From Phycisphaerales bacterium (GTDB lineage: Bacteria; Planctomycetota; Phycisphaerae; SM23-33), in the NCBI GenBank assembly GCA_003171235.1, contig PMYM01000153.1, forward strand, positions 10,599 through 18,264: a stretch of DNA of 7,666 bases, written 5' to 3'. Under the pieces are notes generated by a model. It saw nothing but the letters and a program-made list of their open reading frames with translations, was not told the origin of the DNA and ran no database searches. Positions 1 to 5,135 of this stretch are shown in pieces. Every line of letters starts with the position of its first letter. Position 1 is the first letter of the stretch. The position numbers and the translations under genes were made by a program.

Positions 1-98
1 TCACGGCCTTGGAGAAGGTCTTCGACAGCAAGTTCGATCAGATCGAAGCGGGTTTCCTGACGTGGGCAGCCAGCCTGAAAGCCCAGCCGGAGCAGTAG
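1..98 (+). CDS. 3' end of an unidentified protein-coding gene (partial)
   Basis: An open frame enters from the left edge; codons in phase from base 3 give 31 residues, beginning TALEKVFDSKFDQIEAGF and ending KAQPEQ, then TAG at 96-98. The composition (alternating hydrophobic and charged residues, amphipathic helix, one Trp-Ala-Ala stretch) looks like a real protein C-terminus, whereas the other two frames on this strand give an early stop or unlikely composition. The family cannot be named from so short a piece. The stop codon lies within a GTAG tetranucleotide that starts a hairpin repeat (95-118), so the repeat abuts or supplies the end of the gene. It converges on the small minus-strand gene that ends at 196. 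Confidence 0.6.
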   Translation, partial: TALEKVFDSKFDQIEAGFLTWAASLKAQPEQ

Positions 99-118
99 CC
101 GGGCTTGTCCCCCCGGCT
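95..118 (+). repeat. REP-like hairpin unit, GTAG-headed, doubling as a possible terminator
   Basis: GTAG at 95-98 is followed directly by CCGGG (99-103), an 8-nt loop (104-111) and CCCGG (112-116). Two more pairs (AG at 97-98 with CT at 117-118) extend the stem to 7 bp. The arrangement, GTAG then C then a stem, is that of the other repeat units in this window. It lies between two convergent gene ends, so it could also stop transcription, but there is no good T-tract. This is the weakest member of the family because its stem is short. Confidence 0.45.
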
Positions 119-195
119 TGGCATTTGCCTCCCCAGCGGCCAAAACGTGCCTGGACGCATCGCATCCATCCCCGGGCGGCGCCGCAGGGAGTCTC

Positions 196-387
196 TCAGG
201 AACCGGCTTGGACGGCGGGGGTGAGTTCCCGAATGAGCTTCTGCAGCAGGTCAAACCTGGCCTGGATATGGTCCTTGTATTCCACGTTCTCCGTTCGCCG
301 CAGTTCGACCGTGGTGTCCTCCAGCTCGTCGCGGAGCATGCCGGCCAATATCTTGGCCTCCTGAGCGTTGAGTTGCAGCGTGGTCAT
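196..387 (-). CDS. small charged helical protein of 63 residues, unknown function
   Basis: ATG at 387-385 is preceded by a strong Shine-Dalgarno, AAGGAGA, about 5 nt upstream on the minus strand. That decides this start over the longer open frame, which extends up to 561 without a comparable site and encodes unlikely Pro/Arg-rich sequence. The protein begins MTTLQLNAQEAKILAGMLRD and continues with a Glu/Asp/Arg-rich helix including VELRRTENVEYKDHIQAR and LLQKLIREL. It has no signal peptide or membrane segment and looks like one or two amphipathic helices, probably cytosolic. Short proteins of this type (Leu/Glu-rich, with a T-E-N/H-x-x-Y/F-K core) are common conserved hypotheticals, but no function can be assigned. 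It is divergent from the lipoprotein gene at 591. Confidence 0.75.
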   Translation of the reverse strand: MTTLQLNAQEAKILAGMLRDELEDTTVELRRTENVEYKDHIQARFDLLQKLIRELTPAVQAGS

Positions 388-438
388 GAACTTCTCCTTC
401 GCCTGCCGGCCTGGCGCGTCGGCGCGGTGCTTTCTCGC

Positions 439-458
439 GGCTCTCTGTCCGGAGAGCC
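439..458. other. hairpin in the divergent intergenic region
   Basis: GGCTCTC (439-445) pairs perfectly with GAGAGCC (452-458) around a 6-nt loop. It lies 52-71 nt upstream of the small minus-strand gene, so it would be in that gene's 5' leader if the -10-like site at 498-493 is used. It lacks the GTRG head of the repeat family. A role is not evident. Confidence 0.35.
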
Positions 459-492
459 TTTCCACCGCCGCGCCGGGCGGGCTTAGCCTATC

Positions 493-498
493 ATTGTA
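493..498 (-). promoter_or_regulatory. possible -10 element for the small minus-strand gene
   Basis: Read on the minus strand, 498-493 is TACAAT, one base from the sigma70 consensus TATAAT. No convincing -35 hexamer lies 16-18 nt upstream. If used, it would give a leader of about 100 nt containing the 439-458 hairpin. This is a tentative call. Confidence 0.25.
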
Positions 499-590
499 CG
501 CGGGCGGATGAGCGGTTATCCGATATCGCGGGGCTATCAGCCAGGGGGCTAATAGAGGCACGAGGCTTTCTTGAATAAAGGACGAATGCT

Positions 591-992
591 ATGAGAATCG
601 GGCTTTTGGGCACGTTGGGCATCCTGGCCCTTGGGTTGGCGGCAGCGGGGTGTCGCGAGAGACAAGTGGTAGTCGTTCACGAGCAGCGGCCCGTTGTGGT
701 TGAGCGGGCGCCGGTGGTTGTGGAACGTGCGCCGGTGGTGGTGGAGCAGGAGCCGCAGGTCATGGTCGTTCAGGAACCGCCGCCGCCGCTGCGCGTGGAA
801 ATCCGCCCGGGGCCGCCCTCGGGTGACTACATTTGGGTCGGCGGGTACTGGCACTATAATGATCATCGCTGGGAATGGGTGGGCGGGCGCTGGGCAGTTC
901 CCCCCGAGCACCGGCGCGAGTGGGTTGCCCCGCGGTACGACCGGGACGACCAGGGCAAGGGCGTTCGATATACCCCAGGGCGCTGGCGCTGA
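591..992 (+). CDS. YXWGXW-repeat lipoprotein, 133 residues
   Basis: Start ATG at 591 has AAAGGA about 9 nt upstream. The N-terminus, MRIGLLGTLGILALGLAAAGC, is a type II signal peptide with lipobox AAGC and lipidated Cys21, so the mature protein should be membrane-anchored. Residues 34-55 are three near-identical heptads of the form PVVVERA. Residues 63-66 are PPPP. The C-terminal half carries aromatic-glycine motifs: YIWVGGYW (80-87), WEWVGGRW (94-101) and YTPGRW (127-132). These match the WxxGxW/YXWGXW repeat style (Pfam YXWGXW family) found in small envelope proteins of Gram-negative bacteria and planctomycetes; the biochemical role of the family is not known. Likely a single-gene unit, since 175 bp containing a terminator-like hairpin follow before dapB. 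Confidence 0.85.
   Translation: MRIGLLGTLGILALGLAAAGCRERQVVVVHEQRPVVVERAPVVVERAPVVVEQEPQVMVVQEPPPPLRVEIRPGPPSGDYIWVGGYWHYNDHRWEWVGGRWAVPPEHRREWVAPRYDRDDQGKGVRYTPGRWR
690..752 (+). repeat. three in-frame 21-bp repeats within the lipoprotein gene
   Basis: Three consecutive 21-base units encode PVVVERA, PVVVERA and PVVVEQE (residues 34-54). The units have diverged at the wobble positions (for example GTTGTGGTT versus GTGGTTGTG). That is consistent with an older internal duplication under selection for the protein sequence. It forms an extended Val/Glu spacer between the lipid anchor and the WxxGxW domain. Confidence 0.7.
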
Positions 993-1094
993 GAATCGCC
1001 CCCTGCGGCTGATCCTGCTCGCCAGGAAGGAAAGTGGCAGGGCGGGGCGAGCGTTCCTGCGCGAGTTGTCGACGCTACAGCTTTTCGGCCTTCT

Positions 1095-1135
1095 GGAATC
1101 GCCGGCGAGATTCGAGTAATCTCACCGGCGATTCC
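1095..1135 (+). terminator. 18-bp hairpin between the lipoprotein gene and dapB
   Basis: Bases 1095-1112 pair with 1118-1135 around a 5-nt loop (1113-1117), with a single C-A mismatch (1106/1124). The following CTGTTTG is only weakly T-rich. It lies about 100 nt after the lipoprotein stop and 32 nt before the dapB start, so it may end the upstream transcript. Because there is almost no room for a dapB promoter between hairpin and start, it could instead sit in the dapB leader. It has no GTRG head and does not belong to the REP-like family by that criterion. Confidence 0.5.
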
Positions 1136-1167
1136 TGTTTGCAGGCAGCTTCACAGGAGAGGCGGCG

Positions 1168-1959
1168 ATGATCAAGCTAGCGGTGACGGGTGCGGCGGGG
1201 CGCATGGGCAGCCGAATAGTGGCCCTGGCCATGGCTGAGCCTAAGAGTTTCCAGGTGGTTTCGGCCATGGAGGCGGCCGGGCACAAGGCCCTGGGCAGCG
1301 ACGTGGGCCTGGTGGCAGGGGCCGGGCCGGCCGGCCTGGCCATCAGCGAGGGCCTGCAGGGCCGGCCACAGGTCATCATCGACTTCAGCACGCCCCAGGC
1401 CACCCTGGGTTGGCTGGATCAGGCCAAGGCAGGGGCCATCGCCATGGTCATAGGCACCACCGGGTTGACGGAATCCCAATTGGCCGAAGTGGCCGACGCG
1501 GCTTCTACCATCCCCATCATGCAGGCGCCCAACATGTCGCTGGGCGTCAACCTGCTGTTCAAGATCGCCGGCGAGGTGGCCAAGATGCTGGGGCCCGACT
1601 ACGACATCGAGATCGCCGAGACCCATCATCGCTTTAAGAAGGACGCCCCCTCCGGCACCGCCCTGGGCCTGGCCCGCAGCATCTGCCAGGCCACCGGGCG
1701 CGACCTGGCCTCGTCGCCGGTCCATGGCCGCAGCGGCAATAGCCCGCGCAAGCCGGGCCAGATCGGCATGCACGCCCTGCGCCTGGGCGACACCGTCGGC
1801 GAGCACAGCGTGTATTTCGGCAATATCGGCGAGACCGTCACGCTGTCGCACTCCGCCCACACCCGCGACACCTTCGCCCGCGGCGCCCTGCGCGCCGCCG
1901 GGTGGCTGCTGGGCCGCCCGGCCGGACTGTATTCCATGCTGGATGTGCTGCAGGGATAA
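1168..1959 (+). CDS. dapB: 4-hydroxy-tetrahydrodipicolinate reductase DapB
   Basis: DapB is a cytosolic enzyme that reduces the DapA product with NAD(P)H in the lysine/meso-diaminopimelate pathway. The 263-residue length is normal. The N-terminal Rossmann motif VTGAAGRMG (residues 6-14) binds the nucleotide. DFST (72-75) and GTTG (96-99) line the cofactor cleft. The family signature runs from E148 to A165: E-IAE-THH-RFK-KDAPSGTA. It includes H153 and K157, which correspond to the catalytic H159/K163 of the E. coli enzyme, and the substrate-binding SGT. The C-terminal region keeps RLGDTVGEH and FARGALRAA. AGGAGA lies 7 nt before the ATG, fixing the start. No other dap gene is in the window. 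Transcription probably stops in the hairpin-rich region that follows. Confidence 0.97.
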   Translation: MIKLAVTGAAGRMGSRIVALAMAEPKSFQVVSAMEAAGHKALGSDVGLVAGAGPAGLAISEGLQGRPQVIIDFSTPQATLGWLDQAKAGAIAMVIGTTGLTESQLAEVADAASTIPIMQAPNMSLGVNLLFKIAGEVAKMLGPDYDIEIAETHHRFKKDAPSGTALGLARSICQATGRDLASSPVHGRSGNSPRKPGQIGMHALRLGDTVGEHSVYFGNIGETVTLSHSAHTRDTFARGALRAAGWLLGRPAGLYSMLDVLQG

Positions 1960-1986
1960 CTGCCCTTTCCGGAACGTGGCACGGGA

Positions 1987-2022
1987 TCGCGACAGCTTCC
2001 CAGCTTGGCTACGCCGTCGCGA
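1987..2022. repeat. inverted repeat downstream of dapB
   Basis: TCGCGAC (1987-1993) and GTCGCGA (2016-2022) are perfect inverted copies separated by 22 nt. On the minus strand the arm is preceded by GTAC, not GTAG/GTGG, so it is not a clear member of the repeat family. It is the first structure after the dapB stop and could act as a transcript end or stabilising element. Confidence 0.4.
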
Positions 2023-2080
2023 GTACCGTCGGTTTCGCGCGCAGGTCCAGCCGATCGCTTTGATTTCGCCAGGCCGCTTT

Positions 2081-2136
2081 CCGTGGGCTCGCTTCGCCCC
2101 TCGACTTCGCTCGGGGTTTGCTTCGCCCACGGCTAC
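2081..2136 (-). repeat. REP-like hairpin unit, long form
   Basis: On the minus strand GTAG (2136-2133) is followed directly by CCGTGGGC (2132-2125), which pairs perfectly with GCCCACGG (2088-2081). An inner CCCC/GGGG stem (2097-2100 with 2113-2116) shows that the long loop is itself structured. The GTAG head plus C-starting stem matches the other units, but this one is longer. It is one of three same-orientation units in a row. Confidence 0.6.
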
Positions 2137-2142
2137 CATCCC

Positions 2143-2160
2143 TGGCCCCATTCGGGGCCA
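2143..2160. repeat. short hairpin between REP-like units
   Basis: TGGCCCC (2143-2149) and GGGGCCA (2154-2160) form a 7-bp stem with an ATTC loop. It has no GTRG head on either strand. It fills the gap between the long REP-like unit (2081-2136) and the next one (2164-2197). Confidence 0.5.
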
Positions 2161-2163
2161 AGA

Positions 2164-2197
2164 CATGGTCACGCGAAAAGAAGCGTGACCATGCCAC
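2164..2197 (-). repeat. REP-like hairpin unit with 11-bp perfect stem
   Basis: On the minus strand GTGG (2197-2194) is followed directly by CATGGTCACGC (2193-2183), an 8-nt loop (2182-2175) and the exact complement (2174-2164). This is the longest uninterrupted stem among the headed units. The first five stem bases, CATGG, are shared with the units at 6005-6055 and 7647, which supports common origin. Confidence 0.7.
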
Positions 2198-2201
2198 CCA
2201 C

Positions 2202-2224
2202 CACAGGCCTGACGCCTGTGCTAC
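2202..2224 (-). repeat. REP-like hairpin unit
   Basis: On the minus strand GTAG (2224-2221) is followed directly by CACAGGC (2220-2214), a 5-nt loop GTCAG and GCCTGTG (2208-2202). It is four bases from the preceding unit and in the same orientation. Its loop begins GTC, like the XTC loops of the units at 6005-6055 and 7647. Confidence 0.7.
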
Positions 2225-2234
2225 CAGAGAGGCA

Positions 2235-2263
2235 TGGACTTCCGCATCGCCCCCTAGTATGAT
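2235..2263 (+). promoter_or_regulatory. candidate sigma70-type promoter for the first LamG-like gene
   Basis: TGGACT (2235-2240, 4 of 6 to TTGACA) and TATGAT (2258-2263, 5 of 6 to TATAAT) are separated by exactly 17 nt. The expected start near 2270 would leave a leader of about 55 nt before the ATG at 2325. It lies just outside the block of hairpin repeats. The assignment is from pattern only. Confidence 0.45.
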
Positions 2264-2324
2264 GCCAGCGCATTCCCTCCGGCCGCCGGCCGGACGCAAC
2301 CTGGAACAATTGAAAGGAACTGTA

Positions 2325-2999
2325 ATGGTACGCAAGACGGTTGTTGTTTGCCTGTTGGCATCGCTCGCCTGCCTGGTCGTCGCCCAGAGCACGACCCAGC
2401 CGGCCTCCTCCGCGCCCGCCACCTCCACCGCCCCGGCCGGCTGGGCGCCGGCTTACAGCAACGACTTCAGCAAGGACAAGCTCGGCAGCGAATGGACGGT
2501 CCTGGAAGGCGCCACTACCCAGATCGCCGAGGGCATGCTGGTGATCAAAGGCGCCGACGCCGACGCCGAAGTGATGCTCAAGGAACCCAAGTTCCCAGGT
2601 AGCGTGAAGATGGAGTTCGACGCCAGCCTGAGCGGCGAGACCCTCAGCGACATCAGCGTCCTCCTCAACGGCGACCCGAACGGCTACGCCAACGCTTACC
2701 TGCTGCAGTTCGGCGGCAAGGCCAACACCAAGACCCAGTTGATCCGCGCCGGCGAGGCCGTTGAATCCACCGTCAAGGAAAAGCCGCTGGTCAAGGCTGA
2801 CCAGAAATACCATGTCGTCGCCATCAACGACGGCGGCAAGATCAGCCTGAACATCGACGGCAAAGACGCCTTCACGTACATTGACGCCAGCCCGCTCAAG
2901 GGCGACGACCACGCAATGATCGGCTTCTACACCTACGGCGACACGCTCAAGATCGACAATCTCAAGATCTATCGCAAGGCCGGCGAAGCCGCCAAGTAA
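2325..2999 (+). CDS. secreted LamG/DUF1080-like beta-sandwich protein, 224 residues
   Basis: ATG at 2325 follows GAAAGGAACTGTA, with AAAGGA as ribosome binding site; the frame stays open further upstream but runs through repeat DNA, so this start is preferred. Residues 1-20 (MVRKTVVVCLLASLACLVVA) form a Sec signal peptide with probable cleavage near VVA-QS and no lipobox at a suitable place. Residues 21-40 are a Ser/Thr/Ala/Pro linker. The rest (about 44-217) is a beta-strand-rich domain with features of concanavalin A-like folds: DFSKDKLGSEWTVLEG (47-62), VKMEFDASLSG (94-104), LLQFGGKANT (126-135), HVVAINDGGKISLNIDGK (163-180) and GFYTYGDTLKIDNLKIY (200-216). Planctomycetes carry many such DUF1080/LamG-like proteins, some of which act on sugars, but no catalytic residues can be named here. 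It is a tandem paralogue of the gene at 3144. Carbohydrate binding is inferred. Confidence 0.85.
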   Translation: MVRKTVVVCLLASLACLVVAQSTTQPASSAPATSTAPAGWAPAYSNDFSKDKLGSEWTVLEGATTQIAEGMLVIKGADADAEVMLKEPKFPGSVKMEFDASLSGETLSDISVLLNGDPNGYANAYLLQFGGKANTKTQLIRAGEAVESTVKEKPLVKADQKYHVVAINDGGKISLNIDGKDAFTYIDASPLKGDDHAMIGFYTYGDTLKIDNLKIYRKAGEAAK

Positions 3000-3024
3000 C
3001 GACTGCCAAGCTGAGTTGAAACAC

Positions 3025-3059
3025 CGGGGCCGCTGCCGGATTCGTTCGGCGCGGCCCCG
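3025..3059 (+). terminator. terminator-like hairpin after the first LamG-like gene
   Basis: CGGGGCCGC (3025-3033) pairs with GCGGCCCCG (3051-3059), and an inner GCCG/CGGC (3035-3038 with 3047-3050) extends the stem past a one-base bulge; the loop is 8 nt. The sequence after it, ATTCTA, is a poor U-tract. It lies 26 nt after the stop codon, as expected for a transcript end. Confidence 0.6.
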
Positions 3060-3076
3060 ATTCTACGCCGCGGGGC

Positions 3077-3105
3077 TTGTGCCCGGCCAGGCCGGCGGGT
3101 ACAAC
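3077..3105 (+). promoter_or_regulatory. candidate promoter for the LamG-like lipoprotein gene
   Basis: TTGTGC (3077-3082) and TACAAC (3100-3105) are separated by 17 nt. The match is modest, but the preceding terminator-like hairpin makes a separate promoter likely. A start near 3112 would place the ATG at 3114 at the very 5' end, favouring the ATG at 3144, which has a ribosome binding site. Confidence 0.33.
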
Positions 3106-3143
3106 CTTTCTGCGTGATCGCAACCTTTATGAAAGGAATTGTC

Positions 3144-3893
3144 ATGTCGCGGATGATGTTGCTGACGCTAGTTGGCCTGGGTTTGGTTGTTAACGGTTGT
3201 CATGTGCACAAACACAAGATGGCCGGCCACCCCCAGGCGGTCACCACCGCCAAGGCGCCGGCTCCCGCACCCGCCGTCGCCCCGGCCACTGCACCCGCCC
3301 CGGTTGTGAAGCCCGTGGCCGTGCCGGCAGTATCGCCCGCCCCGGCCGGTGATTGGAAGGTCGCCTATACCTCCAATTTCAAAGACGCCGTTGCGGGTGA
3401 CGATTTCCTCAAGCTCGAAGCCGTTGTCAAGCCCGAGGGCGGCGCCCTCTTGGTCATGCCCGAGGCCGAGTCGCACCATCCCCAGATCGTGCTGAAGAAA
3501 TCGTTCCCCGGCAACGCCATCCGCGTGGAGTTTACAGGCTCGCTCTCCGGGCAGTCGGTCAGCGATCTTAGCTTGGTGCTGAATGCGGGCGAGGAAGGTT
3601 ATAGCGGAGGTTATCTGCTGCAGCTTGGCGGCAAGGCCAACACCCTCAGCCGGCTGCTCAAGAACGGCGAATTCGTGGAAGGCACCGAGGGCAAGTTCGC
3701 CGTCACGCCCGACAAGACTTACAAGGTGGTGGCAGAGAACGACAACGGCAAGATCACCCTGACCGTAGACGGCAAGGTCATCTTCACTTACGCCGATAAG
3801 GAGCCCCTCAAGGGCCCCCAGCATGACAAGATCGGATTCTACACCTATAGAGACACGATGAAGATCGACAGCCTGGTGATTTCCACCAAGTAG
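3144..3893 (+). CDS. LamG/DUF1080-like lipoprotein, 249 residues
   Basis: Three in-frame ATGs (3114, 3129, 3144) are possible; 3144 is chosen because GAAAGGAATTGTC precedes it, nearly the same leader as in the paralogue at 2325, and because it gives a compact signal peptide. MSRMMLLTLVGLGLVVNGC ends in lipobox VNGC with lipidated Cys19. Residues 20-30 are His/Lys-rich (HVHKHK). Residues 35-68 are an Ala/Pro/Val tether of a type that spans periplasm or wall. The domain from about 70 to 247 matches the upstream protein throughout: SLSGQSVSDLSLVLN (133-147), LLQLGGKANT (158-167), NGKITLTVDGK (201-211), PLKG (221-224) and GFYTYRDTMKID (231-242). The pair therefore arose by tandem duplication, one copy becoming membrane-anchored. 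Sugar binding or remodelling is inferred; no catalytic residue is evident. Confidence 0.87.
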   Translation: MSRMMLLTLVGLGLVVNGCHVHKHKMAGHPQAVTTAKAPAPAPAVAPATAPAPVVKPVAVPAVSPAPAGDWKVAYTSNFKDAVAGDDFLKLEAVVKPEGGALLVMPEAESHHPQIVLKKSFPGNAIRVEFTGSLSGQSVSDLSLVLNAGEEGYSGGYLLQLGGKANTLSRLLKNGEFVEGTEGKFAVTPDKTYKVVAENDNGKITLTVDGKVIFTYADKEPLKGPQHDKIGFYTYRDTMKIDSLVISTK

Positions 3894-3932
3894 ACGCCTG
3901 AGGTCGCCAAACACGCAGGTTTTTTGCAGCTT

Positions 3933-3970
3933 AAAGCCCACGGCAGGCCTGCCGTGGGCTTTTGTTTTTT
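3933..3970 (+). terminator. strong Rho-independent terminator
   Basis: Bases 3933-3947 and 3948-3962 are a perfect 30-bp palindrome, which folds as a stem of 12-13 bp (AAAGCCCACGGC with its complement) and a small loop. It is followed by a T-rich tract (TTTGTTTTTT, 3961-3970). It ends the LamG-like lipoprotein transcript 40 nt after its stop codon and isolates the ABC operon. The A-rich left end makes it potentially bidirectional. Confidence 0.9.
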
Positions 3971-3993
3971 CCTCGGGCATGTTTCCCACGCGC

Positions 3994-4009
3994 GACCGAG
4001 ATGACGGTC
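3994..4009. promoter_or_regulatory. dyad upstream of the ABC operon promoter, possible operator
   Basis: GACCG (3994-3998) and CGGTC (4005-4009) are inverted around 6 nt, ending 6 nt before the -35 hexamer. Its size and place suit a dimeric transcription factor, and sugar ABC operons are often regulated. No regulator gene is present in the window and no known operator consensus is matched, so this is tentative. Confidence 0.28.
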
Positions 4010-4015
4010 TTTTGC

Positions 4016-4044
4016 TCGACACGTTCAGAGGCGGTTGGTACACT
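4016..4044 (+). promoter_or_regulatory. sigma70-type promoter of the ABC transporter operon
   Basis: TCGACA (4016-4021, one mismatch to TTGACA) and TACACT (4039-4044, two mismatches to TATAAT) are separated by 17 nt. The transcript would start near 4051, leaving a leader of about 40 nt that contains a small CCGGC/GCCGG hairpin (4057-4070). Its position after a strong terminator and before a three-gene operon supports it. Confidence 0.6.
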
Positions 4045-4091
4045 CCCCCGAATCAACCGGCCTGGGCCGGCGTCGAGCATCTTGGATTGCC

Positions 4092-5135
4092 ATGAAACCT
4101 TCGACGGCCAGAAAGCTCAAGGAAGCCCTGACGGGATACGGGTTCCTGTCGTTCAACATCGTTGGATTCATGGCCTTTACCGCCATCCCCGTGGTTTTCT
4201 CGCTGGCGCTGTCGCTGTACAAGTACGACAACATTACCCCGGCCAAGTACGTCGGCCTGGACAATTACAAGAAGCTGCTGGGCTTCCACTATGAAAGCGC
4301 GACGGAAGATGAGGATGCCGCTCCCGTCGACGCAGCCACGGCTGGGCCGGCCTCGACCGGCCCCCAGCACCTGGTGGCCAATGATCCCAATTTCTGGCAC
4401 TACCTTGGCAATACCCTGTTCATGATGTTGGGGCTGCCGCTGACCATGGTCGGGGCGCTGATTCTGGCCATGGCCCTCAATCGCGGCATTCACGGCCGGC
4501 TTGTCTTCCGGGCCATCTATTACCTGCCGTCGATTTCCCCGATTGTGGCCCTGGCACTGGTCTGGGTCTGGGTGTTGAATCCCACTTACGGCAGCCTCAA
4601 CGGCGTGCTGAGCAGTGTTCCAAATTGGTTCATTGACCAGTCCAACGGGGTCTTTGGAACCAATCTCACCCATGTCACCTGGGGTCCCAACTGGCTGGGC
4701 GACCTGAATTGGGCCAAGCCCGCCATGATCATGATCGCTATCTGGGGCGGCATTGGCGGCTTTACCATGCTGCTGTACCTGGCCGCCCTGCAGGGCATTC
4801 CGGGCGTGTACTACGAGGCGGCCTCCATCGACGGCGCCAGCCGCTGGCAGCAGTTCCGCAACATCACTTGGCCGCTGCTGGGGCCGGTGAATTTCTTCGT
4901 CATTGTCATGGGCGTGATCGCCGGCTTCCACGCCTTCGACATGCAGTACGTGATGACCCAGGGCGGCCCGGCCGGCGCCACCACCACCATTGCCTACTAC
5001 ATCTTCAACAACGCCTTCTCATTCTCAAAGATGGGCTACGCCTCGGCCATCGCCTGGGTGCTTTTCGCCATCATCTTCACCCTGACGCTGCTCCAGTGGC
5101 GGTATCGCAAGAAGTACACCTTCCAATATGATTAG
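4092..5135 (+). CDS. sugar ABC transporter permease, MalF/UgpA type, 347 residues
   Basis: Inner-membrane permease of a carbohydrate ABC importer (BPD_transp_1 fold). ATG at 4092 is chosen because upstream in-frame starts overlap the promoter; its Shine-Dalgarno is weak. Hydrophobic segments lie at about 18-42, 102-128, 140-162, 208-232, 262-284 and 316-336, giving six helices. The EAA loop that docks onto the ATPase is clear: YEAASIDGASRWQQFRNITW (241-260). Also typical are RAIYYLPSISPIV (140-152) and the QGGPAGAT loop (290-297). Residues 66-97 between helix 1 and helix 2 form an extra Asp/Glu/Ala/Thr-rich stretch, longer than usual for this periplasmic loop. The gene overlaps the next permease by 8 bp, implying coupled translation and a heterodimer. 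Substrate specificity is not readable. Confidence 0.93.
   Translation: MKPSTARKLKEALTGYGFLSFNIVGFMAFTAIPVVFSLALSLYKYDNITPAKYVGLDNYKKLLGFHYESATEDEDAAPVDAATAGPASTGPQHLVANDPNFWHYLGNTLFMMLGLPLTMVGALILAMALNRGIHGRLVFRAIYYLPSISPIVALALVWVWVLNPTYGSLNGVLSSVPNWFIDQSNGVFGTNLTHVTWGPNWLGDLNWAKPAMIMIAIWGGIGGFTMLLYLAALQGIPGVYYEAASIDGASRWQQFRNITWPLLGPVNFFVIVMGVIAGFHAFDMQYVMTQGGPAGATTTIAYYIFNNAFSFSKMGYASAIAWVLFAIIFTLTLLQWRYRKKYTFQYD

Larger units (their letters stand above)
1960..2324. other. gene-free, hairpin-rich intergenic region
   Basis: This 365-bp stretch between dapB and the next gene has no credible coding sequence; its open frames are Arg/Pro/Ala-rich and overlap palindromes. It contains an inverted repeat at 1987-1993/2016-2022, three GTRG-headed hairpins on the minus strand (described separately), an unheaded hairpin at 2143-2160 and a promoter candidate at 2235-2263. 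About 2023-2080 and 2225-2234 show nothing recognisable. Confidence 0.7.

Noticed and set aside
694..1119. A 141-residue open frame overlapping the YXWGXW lipoprotein
   Set aside because: Trp/Arg-rich shadow of the lipoprotein frame; no ribosome binding site and implausible composition.
993..1167. Lysine riboswitch ahead of dapB
   Set aside because: The region is too short and shows only one hairpin; none of the multi-helix features of a lysine riboswitch can be seen.
1177..2172. A 331-residue minus-strand open frame across dapB
   Set aside because: It is antisense to a certain dapB gene, is rich in Gly/His/Ala/Gln as expected for the antisense of GC-rich coding DNA, and runs into the repeat region.
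2081..2224. CRISPR array
   Set aside because: The hairpin units differ in sequence and length, and there are no identical direct repeats with regular spacers.
2118..2324. An upstream extension of the first LamG-like protein
   Set aside because: It is encoded by hairpin repeats and overlaps the promoter candidate; the ATG at 2325 has a ribosome binding site and starts a clean signal peptide.
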